From NCBI RefSeq assembly GCF_014467075.1, contig NZ_AP023027.1, positions 1,739,501 through 1,803,500 of the forward strand: a stretch of DNA of 64,000 bases, in the 5' to 3' direction. Under the pieces are notes generated by a model. That model worked only from the letters and a program-made list of their open reading frames with translations, made no database searches and had not been told where the DNA came from. The position numbers and the translations under genes are program-made. Shown here one piece after another: positions 35,928 through 44,744 of the stretch (positions within the stretch are counted from its first letter, which is position 1; each line of letters opens with the position of its first letter). The stretch is from Anaerostipes caccae L1-92. Its GTDB lineage: Bacteria; Bacillota; Clostridia; Lachnospirales; Lachnospiraceae.

Positions 35928-38185
35928 TGCTGATAAAAAAAACATTTCGCGACATCAGAAAAAACAAAGTACAGTTTCTGGCTATCTTTCTCATGATGTT
36001 TTTTGGCTGCTTTCTGTTCTCAGGTATTACCGGGGAATGGAGCGGGCTTTTAAGCCGCTTCGATGCTTACATAAATAATCAGAAGCTCGCTGACCAATGG
36101 CTGTACGGAGACTCCTTTACAAAACAAGATATAAAACGTCTGAAAAAGGACAAAAAAATAGAACAGGCAGAAGGAAGACTTTTCATCCCAATGAGTCTAA
36201 AAGGCAGGGAAAAGACAGCCATTGACTGTTATGCCGCCGACAGCAATCAAATATCCAGACTTCTTATAAGAGACGGACAGGGTTTTGACAGCAGACGAAG
36301 AGGTGTCTGGCTGGATGACTTATTTGCCAAGAAAAATGGATTTCGCACCGGTGATACCATAACATTTGTTCAAAAAGGTATTACAATAAAGGGGAAAATC
36401 CTCGGGCTGGTCTCCAGTCCGGAATATATATACGGGGCCGGAAAAGACTCTATGGTTCCGGACCATAAAAATAATGGATTTGCATGGATCAGTCCGAAAC
36501 TGGTTCCGGCGGCGGGACTGCCTGCCTATAATCAGATTGTAATAAGGACTTCAAAATCAGCCCGCAGGGAAAATATCGCGGGAATCATTTATAAAAACAG
36601 GCAAATCACGACCGTTTATGCGAAAGACCATCCGGCTGTCTCTATGATTACCGATGAGATCAAGCAGCACCAGTCTATCGGAACGGTATTTTCCATGGCC
36701 TTTCTTTTTATCGCTTTGATGATCACATCTACGACTATGCACCGGATGCTGAAAAATCAAAGGACACAGATCGGGATTTTGAAAGCGCTGGGCTTTACCA
36801 AAGAGAAACTGACGGTCCATTATCTATCCCATACTGCGCTGATCTGTGTTTTGGGAACAGGACTCGGATATATATTAGGTTATCGGGTGCTGCCGGATCT
36901 GATCTACCGGTTTTTAAAAAATATGTATCATCTTCCTGAATGGGGAGGAAGCCTTCCGGCAGTTTATGCGGTTTTGCCGGCAGGGTGCGTTTTGATCTGT
37001 CTTTTTATCAGTTTTTCTGTCTGCAGGACCTATTTGAAAGGAACAGCGGCAGAAAGCCTCAGAGAAGAAACGCAGCCAAAGTACCGCATAAGAAACTGCA
37101 TGAAAATACCGAGGTGTCTTTCCTTTTCCAGCCGATGGAATCTCAGGGATATTGGAAGAAACCGGCTGAGAAGTTTTATGACTCTCTGTGGAATTTTAGG
37201 GTGTACAGCGCTTCTGTTCTGCGCATTTTCTTTATACGATACCTTTGTCAGCCTCTCTGACTGGACGTTTCATAAGCAGCAGTCATATGAATGCAAGATT
37301 ACAGATTTGCCTGATGAAAGAGGCCGGGAGGAATTGCTGCGAAGAACCGATGGAGAGTATCTTCAGGAAGGCACGGCGCTTCTCATAAGGAACGGAAATG
37401 AACATGAAGTGAGCATGACGGTACAGGAGTCGGCCAGCTATTTAAAGCTTGCAGAGAGTCTCAGCCAATTTACCGATCTTCAGAACGGAATTGCAGTTTC
37501 TAAAAAGACGGCAGACCGCTTTGGGATCAAAAAGGGGGATACGGTTGCCTGGAAGGCTGCCGGACAGGATAAAAAAATCTGTTCTAAAGTACAGGCAGTG
37601 ATCCGGACACCGGTCTCTCAGGGAATCACGATGATGAGACGAGATTATCTGGACAGAGGACTTAAGTTCAGGCCCACAGCCGTCATTGGAAAGATACCGG
37701 AGAATGGTTTTGGAAACTATGAGGGTCAGTGTACCATCTCGCTTCAGGCTGACCTGACAAAAAACATGGATGTGATGATGGAAGGAATGGTTATGATCAT
37801 AGGAATTCTGGTTTTTGGTGCTGTGCTTTTAGGAAGTGTCATGCTTTACAATTTGGGTGTTTTGTCATATATGGAACGATACAGAGAATTTGCAACACTG
37901 AAGGTTCTTGGCTTTCCCGACCATCGGATCAGGACTGTTATGATCCAGCAGAACGTGTGGGTATGCGCGGCCGGAATTCTCCTGGGACTGCCGGCTGGAT
38001 ATGGAATGCTTTGTTATCTGCTCTCCACCGTTCAGGAATCGATGGATATCCCGGTCTTTATCCGATGGACTTCATGGCTGTTTAGCGCCGCAGGAACCTT
38101 GGTGCTCTCATGGATGATCAGCCGCATTGTATCCAGAAAAATTCCCGGCATCAACATGGTGGAGGCATTAAAGGCAAAAGAATAA
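35927..38185 (+). CDS. FtsX-family ABC transporter permease
   Basis: 752 residues with the layout of a long FtsX permease: helix 1 ([17 protein letters not shown]), a large extracellular part, three helices (~260-370), a second extracellular part (~460-610) and three C-terminal helices ending in [17 protein letters not shown]. The EALK ending is a family mark. The start at 35927 overlaps the ATPase stop; a GTG six bases earlier is possible. The broken permease at 32924-33793 is a related but separate copy. Confidence 0.88.
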   Translation: MLIKKTFRDIRKNKVQFLAIFLMMFFGCFLFSGITGEWSGLLSRFDAYINNQKLADQWLYGDSFTKQDIKRLKKDKKIEQAEGRLFIPMSLKGREKTAIDCYAADSNQISRLLIRDGQGFDSRRRGVWLDDLFAKKNGFRTGDTITFVQKGITIKGKILGLVSSPEYIYGAGKDSMVPDHKNNGFAWISPKLVPAAGLPAYNQIVIRTSKSARRENIAGIIYKNRQITTVYAKDHPAVSMITDEIKQHQSIGTVFSMAFLFIALMITSTTMHRMLKNQRTQIGILKALGFTKEKLTVHYLSHTALICVLGTGLGYILGYRVLPDLIYRFLKNMYHLPEWGGSLPAVYAVLPAGCVLICLFISFSVCRTYLKGTAAESLREETQPKYRIRNCMKIPRCLSFSSRWNLRDIGRNRLRSFMTLCGILGCTALLFCAFSLYDTFVSLSDWTFHKQQSYECKITDLPDERGREELLRRTDGEYLQEGTALLIRNGNEHEVSMTVQESASYLKLAESLSQFTDLQNGIAVSKKTADRFGIKKGDTVAWKAAGQDKKICSKVQAVIRTPVSQGITMMRRDYLDRGLKFRPTAVIGKIPENGFGNYEGQCTISLQADLTKNMDVMMEGMVMIIGILVFGAVLLGSVMLYNLGVLSYMERYREFATLKVLGFPDHRIRTVMIQQNVWVCAAGILLGLPAGYGMLCYLLSTVQESMDIPVFIRWTSWLFSAAGTLVLSWMISRIVSRKIPGINMVEALKAKE

Positions 38186-38194
38186 AATCTGTGA

Positions 38195-38291
38195 TATAAT
38201 AGGCTGGAAAGGGGTGACTTTCTATGAAATTGTGTATTGCAGTCACTGGAATGGTCTAGGGAAAACACGAAGCAAAGATAGGAGAAGTGTT
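38195..38291 (+). promoter_or_regulatory. vat leader region with short leader ORF
   Basis: A TATAAT box (38195-38200) lies just after the permease stop; no clear -35 is seen. The ~85-base leader contains GGAAAGGGGTG followed by an 11-codon ORF at 38224-38259 (start MKLCIAVTG). GTGACT (38214-38219) is repeated inverted as AGTCAC (38241-38246) inside the ORF. The vat ribosome site AGGAGA follows. This resembles leaders of drug-inducible resistance genes. Confidence 0.5.
38224..38259 (+). CDS. Putative 11-residue leader peptide
   Basis: ATG to TAG, reading [11 protein letters not shown], with an AAGGGGTG ribosome site eight bases upstream. It ends 32 bases before the vat start. Leader peptides of this size sense ribosome-targeting drugs by stalling. 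Support is positional only; no homologous leader is known to me. Confidence 0.4.
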   Translation: MKLCIAVTGMV

Positions 38292-38933
38292 ATGACGATT
38301 CCAGATACGAAAAAAATTTATCCAAGAACCGGCGACAGCCAGACAATTTATTTAAAAAATGTGATTGACTGTCCGAATATAGAAGTCGGTGATTTTACAA
38401 TTTACAACGATTTTGTCCATGATCCGAGAGATTTTCAGAAACATAATGTGCTGTATCATTATCCGATCAATCACGACAAAGTGTATATCGGAAAATTTTG
38501 TTCCATCGCGTGCGGAGCAAAATTTTTGATGAACTGTGCGAATCATACTCTGTCTTCTCTGTCCGGCTATACGTTTCCGCTGTTCGGTGAAGAGTGGGGA
38601 CACGGCATTACGCCGGAACAGTCCTGGGACAACAGGGGAGATGTCGTCGTGGGCAATGATGTATGGATCGGCTTTGAAGCCGTTATCATGGCGGGTGTGA
38701 CGATCGGTGACGGTGCAGTAATCGGCACCCGCGCAGTCGTGACAAAAGACGTACCGCCCTATACGATTGTCGGCGGGATTCCTGCAAGGCCGATACGAAG
38801 GCGGTTTTCTAAAGAAGATACTGCATTCCTTCAGGAACTCAGATGGTGGGACTGGCCCGCAGAGCAAATTTCCGAGATAATCCCGTATATTCAGTCCGGA
38901 GATATCAGAGGTCTGAAAAAACGGCTGAAATGA
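38292..38933 (+). CDS. vat: Vat-type streptogramin A O-acetyltransferase (xenobiotic acyltransferase)
   Basis: 213 residues of the left-handed parallel beta-helix (hexapeptide repeat) acetyltransferase family. [16 protein letters not shown], the catalytic histidine in [16 protein letters not shown] (His85), the [19 protein letters not shown] coils and the C-terminal [20 protein letters not shown] match Vat enzymes, which acetylate streptogramin A with acetyl-CoA. CatB-type chloramphenicol acetyltransferases are close relatives, so the drug is inferred. Start at 38292 follows AGGAGA. The longer open frame upstream is leader sequence. Confidence 0.85.
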   Translation: MTIPDTKKIYPRTGDSQTIYLKNVIDCPNIEVGDFTIYNDFVHDPRDFQKHNVLYHYPINHDKVYIGKFCSIACGAKFLMNCANHTLSSLSGYTFPLFGEEWGHGITPEQSWDNRGDVVVGNDVWIGFEAVIMAGVTIGDGAVIGTRAVVTKDVPPYTIVGGIPARPIRRRFSKEDTAFLQELRWWDWPAEQISEIIPYIQSGDIRGLKKRLK

Positions 38934-38961
38934 CGAAGATATCTGTTGGAGAAGTTATCTG

Positions 38962-39003
38962 AAAACCCCGGTATAGCAAGGGAAAGCTATACCGGGGTTT
39001 TTT
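38962..39003. terminator. Bidirectional terminator between vat and the MATE gene
   Basis: Perfect 16-bp inverted repeat AAAACCCCGGTATAGC / GCTATACCGGGGTTTT with an eight-base loop and T residues on both strands. It lies between convergent genes. Confidence 0.9.
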
Positions 39004-39022
39004 AAGTACTTAGGGTAAGATG

Positions 39023-40354
39023 TTATCGCCCTTTTACAGATAAATTTTTATTGAAATGCATCATTGCAGCTATGGCAAACACTGCAACGATGGATTCGGT
39101 CAGAGGCATTGTAAACCAAAGGTAATCAGCGTTTATGAAAGGAAGTATCATAATGAAACCTCCGCTGATAAAAAGTCCTCTGGCTACTGAGACAATAAAA
39201 GAGGCTCTTGGTTTCAATAACGCCTGAAAATAGTACGTTGAGAAAATATTAAAAGGGAGAAGCAGGAAAGAAAGCCCGTAACACCTCATAATATCAGGTG
39301 CAATTTTTAATATTCCTCCGGCAGGTGTCATGAATATTTTAATAAATGTATTTGGAAAAAGCAGCATTAACAGGGTCCAGAAAACTCCCAAAAATATAAC
39401 TGTGTACAAAGCATATTTTAACGTTTCTTTTATCCGATGTCCCTGTGCTGCCCCAAAGTTGACAGAAATAATAGGCTGGGAAGCTTGTCCGACACTGTAT
39501 GCACAGCATTGTACAAATGTACTTAAGGTAACGATAACCCCGTAGACGGATAAGGCGTTTACCCCTAAGTATTTGATGATCTGTCTGTTAAACAGGATTG
39601 TCATAATACCCATGGCAATATCAACAAAAAATGTTGAGAACCCAACCACACTGATTTCTTTTAGCTTATGGAGCAAGCGTTCGGGCTTTACAAAAGTTAA
39701 TGTATTTCTTTTTGTGAAAAAATGAGACAGCATTACAGCACATGATATGACAGAACCAATCGCTGTGGCCAATCCGGCTCCAAAGATTCCCATGTCAAAG
39801 GCGAAGACAAAAATGTAGTCTCCAAATACATTAATGAGTCCGCCGGATAATACACCAATGGCTGCCAGGAGCGGAGCTTGATCATTTCTTAAAAAAGCTG
39901 CCAGCATTTGTGTGAGTAAGAAGCAGGGCAGTACGAATTTAACTGGTATGATATAGGTTTCTGCCAGCGCTAAAAAGCTGCCTTTTGCTCCGAAGAAGAC
40001 CAACAATTCTTTGCCGAAAAAGATTAGAATGATCCATGCAGCTACAGCTAAAAAAACGGAACCAATGACGGAAGCAGAAAAATATTCATTTTCGTCACGT
40101 GATTTAAGATCTGTTCGTCCTTTTAAGGTACTGAAGATTACCGACCCTCCAATCCCCATAAGCAGTCCCAGGCTGTAAATGATATTCCATATTGGGGCAA
40201 CTACGGCAAGAGCAGCTGTACCTTCCGGGCCTTGATATTGTCCTACCACGGCCATATCTACAACAGAATAGATGGAAGTTATCAGTGCACTGCAGAAAGC
40301 AGCTGATAAATATTTAAAATAAAGTGGTCTGATTTTTCCTGTTAAAAAATCCAT
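39023..40354 (-). CDS. MATE family efflux transporter
   Basis: 443 residues, about twelve hydrophobic helices. First-half blocks include YSVVDMAVVGQYQGPEGTAA and LLMGIGGSVIFSTLKG; second-half block SVGQASQPIISVNFGAAQ. This is the MATE subgroup common in gut Firmicutes. AGGAGG precedes the ATG. Expression may depend on the attenuator-like leader at 40394-40510. It stands in tandem with a second MATE gene of the same subgroup (40507-41829), most likely an old duplication. Confidence 0.9.
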   Translation of the reverse strand: MDFLTGKIRPLYFKYLSAAFCSALITSIYSVVDMAVVGQYQGPEGTAALAVVAPIWNIIYSLGLLMGIGGSVIFSTLKGRTDLKSRDENEYFSASVIGSVFLAVAAWIILIFFGKELLVFFGAKGSFLALAETYIIPVKFVLPCFLLTQMLAAFLRNDQAPLLAAIGVLSGGLINVFGDYIFVFAFDMGIFGAGLATAIGSVISCAVMLSHFFTKRNTLTFVKPERLLHKLKEISVVGFSTFFVDIAMGIMTILFNRQIIKYLGVNALSVYGVIVTLSTFVQCCAYSVGQASQPIISVNFGAAQGHRIKETLKYALYTVIFLGVFWTLLMLLFPNTFIKIFMTPAGGILKIAPDIMRCYGLSFLLLPFNIFSTYYFQALLKPRASFIVSVARGLFISGGFIMILPFINADYLWFTMPLTESIVAVFAIAAMMHFNKNLSVKGR

Positions 40355-40393
40355 ATTGTGATCCTCCTGAAAATAAATGATAATTTTAGACGT

Positions 40394-40446
40394 AAAAAAG
40401 CCGGACAGGGAACAGATTGATCATTCAATCTATACCCTTGTCCGGC
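40394..40446 (-). terminator. Terminator hairpin in the MATE leader (possible attenuator)
   Basis: On the minus strand GCCGGACAAGGG (40446-40435) pairs with CCCTGTCCGGC (40410-40400) with one bulged base; an inner repeat AGATTGA/TCAATCT extends the hairpin, and TTTTTT (40399-40394) follows. It is downstream of a strong promoter (40510-40483) and upstream of the 39023-40354 gene, so it can terminate the upstream MATE transcript and also control this gene. Confidence 0.8.
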
Positions 40447-40457
40447 CTATCATCCAA
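40425..40457 (-). CDS. Putative short leader ORF of the MATE gene
   Basis: On the minus strand GGAGGG (40471-40466) is followed eight bases later by a TTG start and ten codons ending at TGA (40425). A seven-codon ATG ORF (40453-40430, MIGRTRV) overlaps in another frame. Either would bring a ribosome onto the left arm of the terminator hairpin. Only spacing supports this. Confidence 0.35.
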   Translation of the reverse strand: MDDRPDKGID

Positions 40458-40482
40458 ATGATTTGCCCTCCGAGCAATTCAT

Positions 40483-40510
40483 ATTATAACAGACGAATTC
40501 CTAATGTCAA
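40483..40510 (-). promoter_or_regulatory. Promoter of the downstream MATE gene
   Basis: Minus strand TTGACA (40510-40505) and TATAAT (40488-40483), spacer 16. The -35 box overlaps the stop codon of the upstream MATE gene. The expected leader is ~120 bases and includes the terminator hairpin. Confidence 0.75.
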
Positions 40511-41829
40511 GAATCTTTTTTCTTTACTTTATGAAATTGAAAAAGCAGGATCATTCCAATCAGACTGACAAGCAGCTCGGTCGTGGGAAAGGCCGCCCAA
40601 ACCCCAGTGATGCCTCCCAGGGCAGACAACAAAAAAGCCATAGGAATGATGATGACAAATCCCCGGAGAATTGATATGATGTGTGCCGGCCGCGGGTATT
40701 CCGTGGAAGTAAAGTAGACGGCAGCCACAACGTTGAAACCTGCAAATACAGAGGCGGTAAAGTATATTTTCAGTCCTGCGGCTGCGATATCCTGAAGTGT
40801 TTTATTGTGACTGCTGTTAAAGACTCCGGTAATCGGTTCCGCACCGAAAAATATACACAGATAAACGCAGGCGGAGATAACAATAACCGCAGTGACGGCG
40901 TAACGTAAAATCACAGTAACATTTTTATGGTTTCCGGCACCGTAATTGCTGCTTAAGACGGGCTGTATCCCCTGTGCGATGCCTGTATAGACTGCCATGA
41001 CGACCAGCGACAGATTCGCGATGACACCATAGGCCGCGACGCCGATGTTCCCCGCTATGCGCAGCAGGATCATATTAAATACAATGATCACGATACCGGA
41101 AGAAACTTCCGTGATCAAAGACGGAAGTCCGCTTGAAAAAATGTCAAGCAGCAGATTTGCCGAAAGCCTGCATTTCTTTAAATGAAACTGATTTCTTTTA
41201 TTGATCAGATAAGGGGACAGAATCAAAATGCTGATTACCGGTGCCAGTCCGGTGGCAAACGCTGCCCCAAACAGTCCCATTCCGAGCGGAAATATAAAGA
41301 TATAATCCAAAATAATATTAGACAGACTTCCGCAGATCATAGCTGCCATGGCTAAATGAGGATTTCCGTCATTTCTTACGAAACACAGCAAGAGATTATT
41401 TGCCATAAACATTGGGGCAAACAGCAGAATAACCTGTAAATAAGTTTTTGTCATTTGGAACACAGATTCGTTGGCTCCCAACATTCTGACCATAGGTCCG
41501 GAGCAGAAAATACCAAGCAGGCAGAAGATACCTGCAACGATTCCCGTCAAAACCACAGCATTTGTAAATACCTGATTCGCTTTGGTTTTATTTTTCTGGC
41601 TTCTTAAAATTGAATATTTTGTTCCTCCTCCGATTCCGAGCATTAATCCGCTGCCGTTTATAAAGCTGTAAACCGGAATTGCAAGATTCAGGGCGGTCAG
41701 TCCATCTGCCCCTAATGCCCTGGAGACAAAAAAAGTATCTGCCAAAATATAAAAAGACAGCCCCAGCATACCCAGTACATTGAGCGAAGAATACTTCAAA
41801 AAAACTTTAAAACATGACATCTCTTTCAT
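40507..41829 (-). CDS. MATE family efflux transporter
   Basis: 440 residues with the same general plan as its neighbour: LADTFFVSRALGADGLTALN, LMLGIGGGTKYSILRS, and GIAQGIQPVLSSNYGAGN in the second half. The start at 41829 is chosen because AAGGAAGG is about nine bases upstream; an in-frame ATG at 41853 precedes this site. A promoter and a terminator hairpin precede the gene (41888-42003). Substrate not predictable; the neighbouring vat gene hints at antibiotics. Confidence 0.9.
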   Translation of the reverse strand: MKEMSCFKVFLKYSSLNVLGMLGLSFYILADTFFVSRALGADGLTALNLAIPVYSFINGSGLMLGIGGGTKYSILRSQKNKTKANQVFTNAVVLTGIVAGIFCLLGIFCSGPMVRMLGANESVFQMTKTYLQVILLFAPMFMANNLLLCFVRNDGNPHLAMAAMICGSLSNIILDYIFIFPLGMGLFGAAFATGLAPVISILILSPYLINKRNQFHLKKCRLSANLLLDIFSSGLPSLITEVSSGIVIIVFNMILLRIAGNIGVAAYGVIANLSLVVMAVYTGIAQGIQPVLSSNYGAGNHKNVTVILRYAVTAVIVISACVYLCIFFGAEPITGVFNSSHNKTLQDIAAAGLKIYFTASVFAGFNVVAAVYFTSTEYPRPAHIISILRGFVIIIPMAFLLSALGGITGVWAAFPTTELLVSLIGMILLFQFHKVKKKDS

Positions 41830-41887
41830 ATGGTATATACCTTCCTTATGCATTTGTGTACATCTCCGCAGGACTTCCCTATGGAAT

Positions 41888-41939
41888 AAAAAACGCCTTA
41901 CTCATTCCAACAAAGGCCTACTGGAATAAATAAGACGTT
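41888..41939 (-). terminator. Terminator hairpin in the leader of the upstream MATE gene
   Basis: On the minus strand the arms 41939-41922 and 41909-41892 pair over 18 positions, three of them G-U, with a 12-base loop, followed by TTTTTT (41893-41888). It lies ~70 bases after the cbiK stop and ~60 bases before the MATE start. It may end the cbi transport operon, attenuate the MATE gene, or both. Confidence 0.75.
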
Positions 41940-41975
41940 ACCCGGCGGTAATTAACATTTATGCTATTTTTATAG

Positions 41976-42006
41976 ATAATATCATATTGACTGAGAAAGT
42001 CAATAT
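41976..42006 (-). promoter_or_regulatory. Promoter and inverted repeat before the tandem MATE pair
   Basis: Minus strand TTGACT (42003-41998) and TATTAT (41981-41976), spacer 16, start directly after the cbiK stop. The -35 region lies in the perfect repeat ATATTGACT-N5-AGTCAATAT (41984-42006), which may be an operator. A six-codon ORF (MLITAG, 41958-41938) follows before the terminator hairpin but lacks a clear ribosome site. Confidence 0.6.
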
Positions 42007-42783
42007 CTAGGTACACGATTTCGCGTGTTCGGCAAACAGCTCCCTGACCCCGTCATATTCTCCGAGTCCTTTCATGACACATTCTACTTGATATCCTGCC
42101 GACACAAACTGAGAGTACCAGGAATCCGGGTCGTCTCCCGCCATATCATGTCTTGCATGATCTCCGGCTACGATCATAAAAGGTGCAAGAATGACTTTCT
42201 TCGGCTGGTATTCTTTTACCATACGCATCAGGGACTGCATGCTCGGGAAGGCTTCTACTGTACCCAGAAATATATTTTTAAACCCCATATCCTTGAACCG
42301 GTAGTCAAGTGCAGCATAGACAGTATTGGCATAGTGAGTAGTTCCGTGTCCCATCAAAACCAGGGCATCTTTGTCAGTGATCCACGAAAATTCCGATGCC
42401 ACCGCATTTACAACCGCTTCATTGTCGGATTCCGATGAGAGAAGAGGTGCCCCGAAGACAATAGAATGAAAAGAGTCCCGGAAGGAAAGCGCGTCTGTTT
42501 TCATCCGGTCATTTTCCACACCATTGATGACATGGGTGGGCTGGATGATCACATCCGTAATGCCGTCGGCTTTCATGTGCGCCATGGCTTCCGGCACAGA
42601 ATCAATATGGATGCCGTCTCTTATCTTTATTTTTTTAAGGATCATACGGCTGGTCCAGGCCCGGTACATCTTGTGATCCGGGAAATGATGTTCCAGTGTA
42701 TGTTCGATCGCTTCGATCGTTTTTTTTCGTGTATCTTCATAGCTTGTCCCGAAACTGACAGCTAAAATCGCTTTTTTCTTCAT
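42007..42783 (-). CDS. cbiK: Anaerobic sirohydrochlorin cobaltochelatase
   Basis: Inserts cobalt into sirohydrochlorin, the entry to the cobalt-early pathway. The 258-residue protein starts AILAVSFGTSYEDTR and shows the metal and catalytic residues in VMGHGTTHYAN (histidine), THVINGVENDR (glutamate) and IVAGDHARHDMAGDDPDSW (histidine). It is the cytoplasmic form, without signal peptide. It ends the minus-strand operon cbiM-N-Q-O-K, so cobalt import and insertion share the cobalamin riboswitch. Confidence 0.94.
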   Translation of the reverse strand: MKKKAILAVSFGTSYEDTRKKTIEAIEHTLEHHFPDHKMYRAWTSRMILKKIKIRDGIHIDSVPEAMAHMKADGITDVIIQPTHVINGVENDRMKTDALSFRDSFHSIVFGAPLLSSESDNEAVVNAVASEFSWITDKDALVLMGHGTTHYANTVYAALDYRFKDMGFKNIFLGTVEAFPSMQSLMRMVKEYQPKKVILAPFMIVAGDHARHDMAGDDPDSWYSQFVSAGYQVECVMKGLGEYDGVRELFAEHAKSCT

Positions 42784-42809
42784 CTATTTCCTCCGCAGAC
42801 AGATATTTT

Positions 42810-43652
42810 TCAGATTCCTTCAATTATTTGTTCAAGCTCCTTAAGGTTCTTGGGAATCGGAATTCCAGTATTTATTATTTTTTTCCGGCAAAGACTTCCA
42901 TACATAGAAAGTACGGCGGGCCGAGACAGATTGGTGAGGGTAAGGGCTGCCTGATCAGAAAATACTTCTATAGGAGATCCTGATTTCAGAACTCTGCCCT
43001 GATGGAATAATATAATCTGGTCCGCCCATGAGAAAGCATAGTCCGGATCATGGGTTGAGATCAGAACAGTCAATCCGGCTTCTGTCATTTGATCTATGGT
43101 TCCGTTTACCAGGGCCGTATGTTTAGGGTCCAGAGCCGCAGCCGGCTCATCCAGGATTACAATATCAGGATGCATGACAAGGATGTCAGCAATGGCAACC
43201 TGTTTTTTCTGCCCTCCGCTCAGGATATGGGTAGGGCGGTCTTTCAACTCTGTGATATCCAGAGCATCCATGATCTTTTCCGTCTCTTTGAGAGCCGTTT
43301 CGCTGTCAGCTCCAAGATTCAAGATGCCGAAGGAGATTTCCTGCAGGACACTGGCCGAAAACAGCTGGTTATCGGGATCCTGAAATACAATTCCAATCCT
43401 GTGCCTCAGCTCTAACAGACTTTTCCTATCATAGGAATATGGTGTTCCACAAAAAAACAGAGTTCCCTTTTGAGGCTTTAAAATCCCATTCAGACAGAGA
43501 AAGAAAGTAGATTTTCCGGAACCGTTGGCTCCCATGACTGCGATTTTTTTGCCTTTTTGAATATCCAGGGAAAGCCCGTTTAACGCCGGAGTATTCTCTC
43601 CGTCATAAGTAAAATACAGATTATCGGCTTTTATAATAGATTCCATCTTCAT
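42810..43652 (-). CDS. cbiO: Cobalt ECF transporter ATPase
   Basis: 280 residues with Walker A GANGSGKST, Q-loop FQDPDNQLFSASV, signature LSGGQKKQVAIA, Walker B IVILDEPAAALDPKH and the switch histidine in STHDPDYAF. The FQDPDNQLF form is typical of ECF-type ATPases. It overlaps cbiQ by four bases. With CbiM, CbiN and CbiQ it forms the Co2+ importer in the cytoplasmic membrane. Confidence 0.94.
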   Translation of the reverse strand: MKMESIIKADNLYFTYDGENTPALNGLSLDIQKGKKIAVMGANGSGKSTFFLCLNGILKPQKGTLFFCGTPYSYDRKSLLELRHRIGIVFQDPDNQLFSASVLQEISFGILNLGADSETALKETEKIMDALDITELKDRPTHILSGGQKKQVAIADILVMHPDIVILDEPAAALDPKHTALVNGTIDQMTEAGLTVLISTHDPDYAFSWADQIILFHQGRVLKSGSPIEVFSDQAALTLTNLSRPAVLSMYGSLCRKKIINTGIPIPKNLKELEQIIEGI

Positions 43653-44422
43653 CCGTAAATTTTCCTTCCTATTATGAGAGACAGCAGAAGAAGTTCAAAC
43701 ATTATGATGTAAATAATTTCTTTCCTTTTTGGAGGATAGTCCTCTAAAAGGACCCGCATGTTCCCGTTATAGCATCTGGATTCCATGGCATCAAATAATC
43801 TGCCGGAACGCTTCATTGCTTTCATGAACAAGGCGGAAGCCATACCTCCGAATGCATGGACTGATGTCTTGAAATTCCGGTTGGAAAGCCTTGCCTCCTG
43901 GGAGATCCTGATGGCTGTGGCCTCCGACAATAAGACAAAAATAAACCGGTAAATGAGCATAAACAGTTCTATGAGCAGAGCCGGGCAGCCCAGCTTCTTT
44001 AAAATGCCGATCAAGTCAGTCACCGGGGTGGAAAGAGACAAAAAATATAAGCAGGATACTGCAGAAAGAGCTGAGAGTATCAGCCTGAAACCGAAGATCA
44101 GCGACTCCCAGCTTCCTGTTATATAGTAGGAACCTGCCGGCACTGCATAGGCATCCAGAGGAGTTTTGGAAATATTAAAGAGGATCGCCAGCGTGCTCAA
44201 GAGCAGGAAGACCGCAGGAAGACGCATCAGCTTTATATACCGGCGGACAGGGATGCCGCCTTTTTTTACCGTCAGCCAGCCAAGGCTTAGAATGACCAGA
44301 GTCGAAACAGAAAAAGATCTGCTGAGGATACAGAGCAGAAGCGTTGTCATGGAAAAGCAGAACTTTTCCATGACATTTACTTTTCTGAGCCCGGACCGGT
44401 GACAGTATTGGTCAATCAGCAT
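43649..44422 (-). CDS. cbiQ: Cobalt ECF transporter T component
   Basis: 257 residues with five or more hydrophobic helices and the cytoplasmic coupling motifs: RISQEARLSNRNF and AMESRCYNGN (an A-R-G-type signature variant) that contact the ATPase. The start at 44422 overlaps the cbiN stop; the longer frame upstream lies in cbiN. It links CbiO with the substrate-binding CbiM. Confidence 0.9.
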   Translation of the reverse strand: MLIDQYCHRSGLRKVNVMEKFCFSMTTLLLCILSRSFSVSTLVILSLGWLTVKKGGIPVRRYIKLMRLPAVFLLLSTLAILFNISKTPLDAYAVPAGSYYITGSWESLIFGFRLILSALSAVSCLYFLSLSTPVTDLIGILKKLGCPALLIELFMLIYRFIFVLLSEATAIRISQEARLSNRNFKTSVHAFGGMASALFMKAMKRSGRLFDAMESRCYNGNMRVLLEDYPPKRKEIIYIIMFELLLLSLIIGRKIYG

Positions 44423-44744
44423 CGTTTGCCGCCTCTGCCGCAGCAAGGAGGCGCTTCCGTTCCCTTAAACGTCCCAGGTTATAGGCAATGATCCCGACAC
44501 CAATCCCGGTCTGTACACAGAACAAGAGGCTTTCCACTTCACCCGGAAGTTCTCCGTCAATAAAGGTTTCCAGCACAGGAGTGAACCACGGCTGATATTC
44601 CTTTCCCTCAATCTTTGATATCATGACACTGCCCGCATCATCAGAGCCTCCGAACTCGGCGCCTTTTAAGGCAAACAGAGGGGCCACAGCAATAAAGGCG
44701 GCCACGAAAAGCAGGATGATTACTTTTTTCTTATCACTTTTCAT
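44412..44744 (-). CDS. cbiN: Cobalt transport protein CbiN
   Basis: 110 residues with one N-terminal helix (VIILLFVAAFIAVAPLFAL), an extracytoplasmic loop with EFGGSDDAG and YQPWFTPV, and a second helix before a charged tail. This two-helix plan and the EFGGSDD block are those of CbiN. The ATG at 44744 is preferred, with AAGGAGG at better distance than for the ATG at 44750; the cbiM stop overlaps this start region. Confidence 0.9.
   Translation of the reverse strand: MKSDKKKVIILLFVAAFIAVAPLFALKGAEFGGSDDAGSVMISKIEGKEYQPWFTPVLETFIDGELPGEVESLLFCVQTGIGVGIIAYNLGRLRERKRLLAAAEAANDAD

Noticed and set aside
31000..38200. Integrated mobile element around the GIY-YIG gene, toxin-antitoxin pair and ABC genes
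   Set aside because: No transposase, integrase, tRNA target or flanking direct repeats could be identified; gene content alone is not enough.
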